NCBI GenBank assembly: GCA_008671285.1
Contig: RPYR01000068.1
Span: 1-5,100, forward strand
Direction of reading: 5' to 3'
DNA length: 5,100 bases
Source: Collinsella aerofaciens
GTDB taxonomy: Bacteria; Actinomycetota; Coriobacteriia; Coriobacteriales; Coriobacteriaceae
Shown: positions 1 to 3,961 of the stretch, in pieces
How positions within the stretch are numbered: position 1 is the first letter of the stretch
Layout: each line of letters starts with the position of its first letter
Translations under genes and position numbers: made by a program
Notes under the pieces: model-generated
What the model was told of the DNA's origin: nothing
Database searches by the model: none
What the model saw: the letters and a program-made list of their open reading frames with translations, nothing else

Positions 1-22
1 CAAGGAAGAGTAGGGGAGAGTT

Positions 23-856
23 ATGGCAGGCCTGTTCAACATCCTTAAGGTCACCGTCAGCGAGGACAAGATCTGCGCGCATGTGCTGGTGAACCCCGGC
101 ATGCCGCTCATGACCTCGGAGGATATCGAGGCCACGGCGCGCGTGTATTACCTGGTGCCGGCGATTGCCAAGCACCTGTGCCTGGGTGATTCCGGTCGCG
201 AGTTCCAGGACTGCATGGGCCAGACCGAGCTTTGCCATCTGCTGGAGCACGTGACGGTCGAGCTCATGAACGAGACCGGTCTTGCCGGTAGCATCTCGTG
301 CGGCCGCACGCGCGTAAGTGAGCACGACGAGCGCGTCTTTGAGGTTGAGCTTTCGTGCCCCGACGACGCGCTGGCCATCGGTGCGCTGTCTTCGGCCACC
401 TTTATGATGGACTGGGCGTACCTGCACGCCGACCAGCCTGCCCCCGACGTGGAAGGCACGGTCGCGGGCCTGCGCAACCTGGTGCTGGGCATGCGCGCCG
501 AGGCCGAGGGCAAGGATCCTCACGAGGCCGTCGCCGCTGCGAACGGCGAAGATGCTGCCGAGGACGAGGGCTCTGACGAGGGCGATGTGCCGGTTGACGC
601 CGAGCCCGTTGCCGATGCGACCGCCGGGCCCGTTCCCACCGAGCCCCAGGGCGTCCCCAACTTTGACGACGAGCCCCAGGTGGCGATTGATACCGAGGGC
701 GCGGTTGCCGAGAACCACGAGGCCTCCGCTGCCGTCTTTGGCGGTGCGGCGACGATTCCGGCAGGACCTGCGCATGAGGGCGGCCTGCCGCTCGTGGACG
801 GCGCCGGCGAGGACCCGGGTGCCACGGTGACCATGCCGGCTATGCCTCAGGAGTAG
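23..856 (+). CDS. Stand-alone cyanophycin-synthetase N-domain-like protein with acidic tail
   Basis: 277 aa. An AGGGGAG Shine-Dalgarno at 12-18 sits four bases before the ATG and supports this start. Residues about 40-132 follow the pattern of the N-terminal domain of CphA: LVPAIAKH (45-52), CHLLEHVTVELMNETG (71-86), CGRTRV (93-98), then VFEVEL and an Ala-rich helix (105-132). CphA continues with ATP-grasp and Mur-ligase domains; both are absent here, and residues ~165-277 are an acidic Ala/Pro/Glu/Asp-rich tail that is probably disordered. H72, E75, H76 and E80 form HxxEHxxxE, an inverted-zincin arrangement. From memory, the N domain of some CphA enzymes is a cryptic hydrolase that trims cyanophycin into primers. 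Peptidase activity here is therefore possible but unproven. No signal peptide or membrane segment is seen, so it is probably cytoplasmic. The upstream partner, if any, lies outside the window. Family assignment is by motif reading only and is moderately sure; function is unknown. Confidence 0.7.
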   Translation: MAGLFNILKVTVSEDKICAHVLVNPGMPLMTSEDIEATARVYYLVPAIAKHLCLGDSGREFQDCMGQTELCHLLEHVTVELMNETGLAGSISCGRTRVSEHDERVFEVELSCPDDALAIGALSSATFMMDWAYLHADQPAPDVEGTVAGLRNLVLGMRAEAEGKDPHEAVAAANGEDAAEDEGSDEGDVPVDAEPVADATAGPVPTEPQGVPNFDDEPQVAIDTEGAVAENHEASAAVFGGAATIPAGPAHEGGLPLVDGAGEDPGATVTMPAMPQE

Positions 857-935
857 GCCTACGCGTTTATCACCATCACGTACCTGCGCCTTTGCCGTAC
901 GCAGATGAGCGGAGCGGCAAGTGATGCGCTGCGGG

Positions 936-941
936 TATAAT
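936..941 (+). promoter_or_regulatory. Predicted sigma-70-type -10 box for the YtxH/PRC unit
   Basis: A perfect TATAAT lies in the 857-992 intergenic gap, about 50 bases before the YtxH-like start. No good -35 hexamer is visible 16-18 bases upstream (the region is AGCGGC-like) and there is no TGn extension. Transcription would begin near 947-949, giving a 5' UTR of about 45 nt. A perfect TATAAT in a GC-rich gap is unlikely to be accidental. Confidence 0.6.
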
Positions 942-957
942 GGACAGCATTCAAACG

Positions 958-977
958 GTGGGCACCGACGTGCCCGC
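958..977 (+). promoter_or_regulatory. 5' UTR hairpin next to the Shine-Dalgarno
   Basis: GTGGGCAC (958-965) pairs with GTGCCCGC (970-977) around a CGAC loop: eight pairs including one T-G wobble, six of them perfect GC-rich pairs. It ends exactly where the AGGAGAGG ribosome binding site begins and leaves that site free. It may stabilise the 5' end of the mRNA or influence initiation. No ligand role is implied. Confidence 0.5.
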
Positions 978-985
978 AGGAGAGG
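978..985 (+). promoter_or_regulatory. Ribosome binding site that selects ATG 993
   Basis: AGGAGAGG is placed seven bases before ATG 993 but only one base before the in-frame ATG 987. The 993 start (MGKTFSF) is therefore favoured. Upstream in-frame starts at 921 and 924 lie before the -10 box and are excluded if that promoter is used. Confidence 0.7.
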
Positions 986-992
986 AATGATC

Positions 993-1382
993 ATGGGTAA
1001 GACTTTCAGCTTTGTCTCCGGCGCACTTTTTGGTGCCGCTGCCGGCGCTATTGTCGGCGTTGCTCTGGCCCCGCGCTCGGGCGCCGAGACCCGCGCCATG
1101 GCTGCCGATATCGCCAACGACGCCTGGGACAATATGCGCGACACCTACGAGCACAGCGCCGAGGAGGCCCGTGCTGCGGTGAATGACTTTGGCCCGATGG
1201 TCGATGCCAAGACCGACGACCTGCGCGCTAAGGTTGACCTGGCCCGCGAGCGCATGGACCAGCTGCGCGAGCAGCTCAACGACGCCATTTCGGGCGGCAA
1301 CGTGACGCCTGCCGCCGACGTCGTGGTCGAGAACGCCGTCGAGGCTGATACCGAGGCTGCGGAGCCCTCGACCGAGGCATAA
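993..1382 (+). CDS. YtxH-like small membrane protein
   Basis: 129 aa from ATG 993. The N-terminus has the YtxH pattern: a short cytoplasmic start, a Gly/Ala-rich membrane segment at residues 6-26, then APRSGAETR (26-34), matching the family's 'LAP-sG-etR' signature. G10, G14, G18 and G22 form a glycine zipper (G-x3-G repeats), suggesting helix packing or oligomerisation in the membrane. Residues ~35-100 are a charged amphipathic helix, probably coiled coil (heptad-like DDLRAKVDLARERMDQLREQL at 75-95). The tail (101-129) is acidic and disordered. YtxH family proteins are associated with general stress in Bacillus, but their molecular role is unknown. The stop TAA shares its last A with the ATG of the next gene, so the two are co-transcribed and probably translationally coupled. 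Start choice follows the ribosome binding site at 978-985. Confidence 0.8.
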   Translation: MGKTFSFVSGALFGAAAGAIVGVALAPRSGAETRAMAADIANDAWDNMRDTYEHSAEEARAAVNDFGPMVDAKTDDLRAKVDLARERMDQLREQLNDAISGGNVTPAADVVVENAVEADTEAAEPSTEA

Positions 1383-2137
1383 TGCGCGCCGGGGATTTTG
1401 TCGGCGCCAAGATTTATCGCAAGCCTACCGAGGACAAGCGCACCAAAAAGGACGGCACGCCGCGCAGCCCTAAAAAGCTCGGAAAGATTCACTTTCCGGT
1501 CTTTACCCCGGGCGGTACGCGCGTGGTCGGCTTTATGGTCCGTCAGTCCGATATCGCGGGCATGATCGAGCGCCCCGATCGATTCGTAGCGCTCGACGCC
1601 ATTGGTGTCTACGAGGGCGCCATTGCGGTCGATGACGTCAAGGACACGTACGATGCCGCCGCCGCTAGGCGCCTCGACATCAACCTGGACGATTGCATCA
1701 TCTGGGTCGGTATGGACGTGCGCACGGAATCGGGCGACGTCGTGGGCTATTGCTCGGACGTTGAGTTCAAGCCACGCTCGGGCATCGTGCAGGCATTCTA
1801 TGTGACCGCTGGTGCTGCTTCGAGTGTTTTGGTCGGTGACACGCAGGTGCCGCCGACGATGCTGCGCGGCTACGAGAACGGCGCGATGGTCGTCTCGGAC
1901 GAGGTCAAGTCGCTCGGGTATTCGGGCGGTGCGGCTGCCAAGGCCGCCGAGGCCAGCGTCGTGGTGGGCGACAAGGTCAAAAAGGGCGCCAAGGTGCTCG
2001 ACGACAAGGGATCGGTTGCCGTGGACAAGGGCAGTCGCGCACTGGGCAAGCAGCTCGGCAAGACGCGCGGCATGTTCAAGGCCTTTAAGGACGAATACCA
2101 AAAGGCGAGCGGAGGCTCGTCAAAAGCTACAAAATAG
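1382..2137 (+). CDS. PRC-barrel domain protein
   Basis: 251 aa. The start lies in a TAATG overlap with the YtxH-like gene, with only a weak GAGG (1374-1377) as ribosome binding site, which suggests coupled translation. Residues ~1-30 are basic (Lys/Arg-rich). Two PRC-like beta-barrel units can be read. The first, ~32-110, has KLGKIHFPVFTPGGTRVVGF (32-51) as its strand-turn-strand motif. The second, ~108-175, has DVRTESGDVVGYCSDVEF (112-129). PRC barrels occur in photosynthetic reaction centre H subunits, RimM and many small adaptor or stress proteins. Residues ~180-251 are a Lys/Ala/Gly-rich helical tail with VGDKVKKGAKVLDDKG-type repeats. There is no membrane segment or catalytic motif. Pairing with a glycine-zipper membrane protein suggests an adaptor on the cytoplasmic face of the membrane, which is inference. 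Confidence 0.75.
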   Translation: MRAGDFVGAKIYRKPTEDKRTKKDGTPRSPKKLGKIHFPVFTPGGTRVVGFMVRQSDIAGMIERPDRFVALDAIGVYEGAIAVDDVKDTYDAAAARRLDINLDDCIIWVGMDVRTESGDVVGYCSDVEFKPRSGIVQAFYVTAGAASSVLVGDTQVPPTMLRGYENGAMVVSDEVKSLGYSGGAAAKAAEASVVVGDKVKKGAKVLDDKGSVAVDKGSRALGKQLGKTRGMFKAFKDEYQKASGGSSKATK

Positions 2138-2158
2138 CGACGTACCAAATGATGGGAG

Positions 2159-2195
2159 GCAAGCCGGAGACCTGTTGCTCCGGCTTGCTGTGTTT
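2159..2195 (+). terminator. Intrinsic terminator after the PRC-barrel gene
   Basis: GCAAGCCGGAG (2159-2169) pairs perfectly with CTCCGGCTTGC (2178-2188), giving an 11-bp stem with an 8-nt loop, followed by TGTGTTT (2189-2195). The U tract is interrupted, so termination may be partial. It lies 21 bases after the PRC stop and 21 bases before the next start. Confidence 0.7.
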
Positions 2196-2209
2196 ATGGG
2201 GGAGGGCAT

Positions 2210-3616
2210 ATGCGCCAAAACGGATCCAACTTAAACGGGCGTTCGGGTGCGCGTCCGACGGCGCGCCGCGACCTGGGGCAGCTGCCCAGCGGTCAGCGCA
2301 AGCGTCACCGTAAGCCCGGCGCGATGTACCTCAACCATAGCCGCGGCTTTAGCGACCGCAGTGCGCGCATCGGCAACAGCCGCACACCCCGTCGTTCATC
2401 TCGCCTGCCCTATGCGCTCATCGCCGTGGGTTGCGCGCTCGTGCTGTTTATCGCTGCCGTCGTGGGCTACGTCAACCGCAGCGTGGACGTGGAGCTCAAC
2501 GGCCAGAAGACCGCAGTGCGCGTGGGCTCTACGCTGCAGAATCTCATCGACGAACAGGATTTGACTGGCACCTACGACGCAGGCGACCTGCTGGCCGTCG
2601 ATGACAGCGTGCTCAAGCGCCATGGGGGCGAAAAGCTGTCGGTGAAGGTCGACGGCAAGCGCGTGAAGCAGGGCAAATGGGATAGCCGCGAACTTGAGGG
2701 CGGCGAGAAGGTGACGGTCAAGGATGGCCGTAACACCTACGAGAAGCACGAGGTTCAGGCTACGGTTATCGAGCCCAAGCTCAAGGTCGAGGGCACGGGC
2801 GCTATCGAGTATGTGCAGACGTGGGGTGCCCAGGGCCGCTCCGAGGTGTGGGTTGGTGAGCAATCGGGCAAGACGCAGGACCGCGGCGAGGTCGTGCCCG
2901 CCACCGATTGCGTTGTTGCGTGCGCCAGCGTGGCGCCCAAGGGCAACAAAAAGTACGTGGCGCTGACGTTTGACGAGGGTCCGAGCGGCGCCACCAAACA
3001 GATCTTGCAGGTGCTCAAGGAAAAGGGCGTCACCGCGACGTTCTTCCTTTCGGGCGATGCGGCCGAGGCCTCGCCTGCCACGGCCAAGGCGATTGTCGAT
3101 GCCGGGTGCGAGATCGGATCCAACAGCTACAGCGACGATTCGCTCAAGGGTCAGGACCGTGAGGCGGTACGCGAACAGATCACGAAAAGCACCGATGCGA
3201 TTAAGTCGGCGACCGGCGTGAAGACGATGCTGCTGCGTGCTCCCTACGCTGCCTTTGACGAGCAAAACTGGATCGATGCGATGGACCTGGTCTCCGCCGT
3301 GGTCTCGTGGAATATTGACTCGGGCGACTGGCTGCTCAACGGTGTCGACGAGCAGGTCTCGACGGTGCTCGATTCGGTGACGCCGGGCAATATCGTGCTG
3401 CTCACCGATAGAGACGAATGCGCCGAGCAGACGCTCGAGGCGCTGCCGCAGATTATCGACGGCCTCATTGCCGACGGCTACAAGATCGTGACGCTCAGCG
3501 ACCTGGTCAAGACGGACACGGCATTGAGCAAAAAGCTCACCTCGCTGACGAAGGTCACCATGCCCAAGGACGCCGTGTTCCCCCAACTTGCCGAGGACGA
3601 AGATACCACAGAGTAG
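2210..3616 (+). CDS. Membrane-anchored NodB/CE4 polysaccharide-deacetylase-like protein, active site degenerate
   Basis: 468 aa. A GGGGGAGGG ribosome binding site precedes the ATG. Residues 1-65 are basic and cytoplasmic; 66-88 form one membrane segment with no clear signal-peptidase site, predicting a type II topology with the bulk outside. Residues ~90-230 are a beta-rich spacer (VELNGQKTAVRVGSTLQNLI, then KVDGKRV repeats) loosely like G5/DUF348-type wall modules. Residues ~248-432 are a NodB homology fold. Motif 1 is TFDEGP (253-258; normally TFDDGP). Motif 2 is SNSYSDD (304-310; normally SHSYSHP). Motif 3 is RAPY (343-346). Motif 4 is DSGDW (370-374). Motif 5 is IVLLTD (395-400; normally LLHD). 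The metal triad D-H-H has become E256, N305, D309, and the motif-5 His is T399. D255, R343 and D370 remain. CE4 enzymes remove acetyl groups from peptidoglycan or chitin-like glycans; this copy probably cannot do standard metal-dependent catalysis and may bind glycan. The frame is intact, so it is not a decayed gene. Confidence 0.8.
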   Translation: MRQNGSNLNGRSGARPTARRDLGQLPSGQRKRHRKPGAMYLNHSRGFSDRSARIGNSRTPRRSSRLPYALIAVGCALVLFIAAVVGYVNRSVDVELNGQKTAVRVGSTLQNLIDEQDLTGTYDAGDLLAVDDSVLKRHGGEKLSVKVDGKRVKQGKWDSRELEGGEKVTVKDGRNTYEKHEVQATVIEPKLKVEGTGAIEYVQTWGAQGRSEVWVGEQSGKTQDRGEVVPATDCVVACASVAPKGNKKYVALTFDEGPSGATKQILQVLKEKGVTATFFLSGDAAEASPATAKAIVDAGCEIGSNSYSDDSLKGQDREAVREQITKSTDAIKSATGVKTMLLRAPYAAFDEQNWIDAMDLVSAVVSWNIDSGDWLLNGVDEQVSTVLDSVTPGNIVLLTDRDECAEQTLEALPQIIDGLIADGYKIVTLSDLVKTDTALSKKLTSLTKVTMPKDAVFPQLAEDEDTTE

Positions 3617-3653
3617 TCATTGGGTAGTCATTTAAGAACGTCCCCAATGACTA
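3614..3653. repeat. Inverted-repeat element overlapping the deacetylase-like stop codon
   Basis: TAGTCATTGGG (3614-3624) is the exact reverse complement of CCCAATGACTA (3643-3653). A second TAGTCATT (3625-3632) is a direct repeat of the left arm and can pair with the same right arm AATGACTA (3646-3653). The centre contains AAGAACGTCCCC. The TAG stop of the upstream gene is the first three bases of the element. No U tract follows, so it is not a typical terminator. The form resembles short dispersed REP-like palindromes; whether it is multicopy in this genome cannot be seen here. Confidence 0.6.
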
Positions 3654-3677
3654 TGTCACGGATGCGTCAGCGTTTGG

Positions 3678-3701
3678 TATGCCTGCAATGTGCAGCGCAT
3701 A
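3678..3701 (+). other. Imperfect hairpin in the 3617-3944 gap
   Basis: TATGCCTGCA (3678-3687) pairs with TGCAG and GCATA (3691-3695 and 3697-3701), with C3696 bulged and an ATG loop: ten pairs in total. No T-run follows, only AATTCG. It might help 3'-end formation of the deacetylase-like mRNA, but evidence is weak. It lies upstream of the promoter at 3728-3736. Confidence 0.3.
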
Positions 3702-3727
3702 AATTCGATGCCGCAGGGCGATGCTGA

Positions 3728-3736
3728 TGCTATAGT
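3728..3736 (+). promoter_or_regulatory. Extended -10 promoter for the MgtE_N/CBS gene
   Basis: TGCTATAGT has a TGn extension directly before a 5/6 match to TATAAT. No good -35 is seen (ATGCCG at the 17-base position), which the extended -10 can offset. A start near 3743 would give a leader of about 200 nt before the gene, and the first strong RNA pairing begins only about nine bases after it. Confidence 0.5.
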
Positions 3737-3742
3737 TACTGC

Positions 3743-3928
3743 GGTTAATGAGGGTCAAGAGAAAGGTTACAGGTGAAATCCAAACCTCGACCATACAGTC
3801 GATGACCCCATGCAGGTGCTTTTTGCGCATGCACGGGGTGTAAGCGTCGAGCGGCGTGCCGCCCGCGCATGCGTATACATATCCAGAAGCCCCCGGACGC
3901 CGCACGCGCGGCCGCGTCCGGAGGAATA
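3743..3928 (+). promoter_or_regulatory. Candidate structured leader RNA (possible riboswitch-like element)
   Basis: The leader can fold into a compact three-way junction. GGGTCA (3752-3757) pairs with TGACCC (3803-3808); GGTT (3765-3768) with AACC (3783-3786); TCGAC (3787-3791) with GTCGA (3798-3802). The helices abut on one side, with an unpaired AGAGAAA joint on the other. A competing fold uses the same bases: CTCGAC (3786-3791) with GTCGAG (3846-3851), and ACCCC (3805-3809) with GGGGT (3835-3839) in a long hairpin closed by a TTTTT loop (3820-3824). The downstream hairpin at 3893-3921 touches a Shine-Dalgarno. I could not match it to the M-box, yybP-ykoY, ydaO, NiCo or cobalamin consensus. 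The gene downstream is metal-related. The pairings are seen in the sequence; regulation is inference, with no energies computed. Confidence 0.4.
3893..3924 (+). promoter_or_regulatory. Hairpin partly covering a strong Shine-Dalgarno
   Basis: CCGGACGC (3893-3900) pairs perfectly with GCGTCCGG (3914-3921), with two further inner pairs possible. The last two G bases of the stem are the first two of GGAGGA (3920-3925), so folding would hinder ribosome access to the leader ORF at 3929. No U tract follows, so it is not a terminator. Confidence 0.5.
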
Positions 3929-3961
3929 ATGATGGGGAGCACCATTGAATTATCTGAGTGA
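3929..3961 (+). CDS. Possible 10-codon leader ORF
   Basis: ATG 3929 (or the adjacent ATG 3932) is preceded by GGAGGA at 3920-3925, the strongest ribosome binding site in the window, and encodes MMGSTIELSE before TGA 3959-3961. It is in a different frame from the large downstream gene. It overlaps the TTG start at 3945 and ends one base before the in-frame ATG 3963, a layout that allows translational coupling or attenuation. The peptide has no run of a single regulatory amino acid. It may be real or only a by-product of a purine-rich ribosome-loading region. Confidence 0.35.
   Translation: MMGSTIELSE
3934..3939 (+). promoter_or_regulatory. Ribosome binding site that favours TTG 3945
   Basis: GGGGAG lies five bases before TTG 3945. 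The alternative ATG 3963 has only a weak GAGTGAG just upstream. The TTG start also adds NYLSEM, which supplies the usual 'LSxxLxxPV' opening of a PRC barrel. An in-frame TGA at 3930-3932 rules out starts further upstream. Confidence 0.55.

Noticed and set aside
879..901. CGTAC...GTACG inverted repeat as a terminator after the first gene
   Set aside because: It has only five pairs, a 13-nt loop and no U tract.
921..992. Earlier start for the YtxH-like gene at 921, 924 or 987
   Set aside because: 921 and 924 lie before the TATAAT box and would add an uncharacteristic basic leader; 987 is too close to the ribosome binding site.
1145..2101. 318-codon minus-strand open frame opposite the YtxH and PRC genes
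   Set aside because: It crosses two well-supported + strand genes, shows no family motif and has no promoter or ribosome binding site.
2396..3586. 396-codon minus-strand open frame opposite the deacetylase-like gene
   Set aside because: It is antisense to a gene with clear membrane, NodB and motif structure. Its His/Arg/Leu-rich translation has no recognisable domain and is typical of a GC-rich shadow frame.
3820..3824. TTTTT as a terminator U tract
   Set aside because: It sits in the loop of the 3805-3839 hairpin and has no adequate stem directly before it.
3743..3928. Known riboswitch identity: M-box, cobalamin (because of GGTGAAATCC) or yybP-ykoY
   Set aside because: The conserved cores are missing: no GTTAGGTGAGGCTCC for the M-box, no GCCACTG for cobalamin, no GGGGAGTAG for yybP-ykoY.
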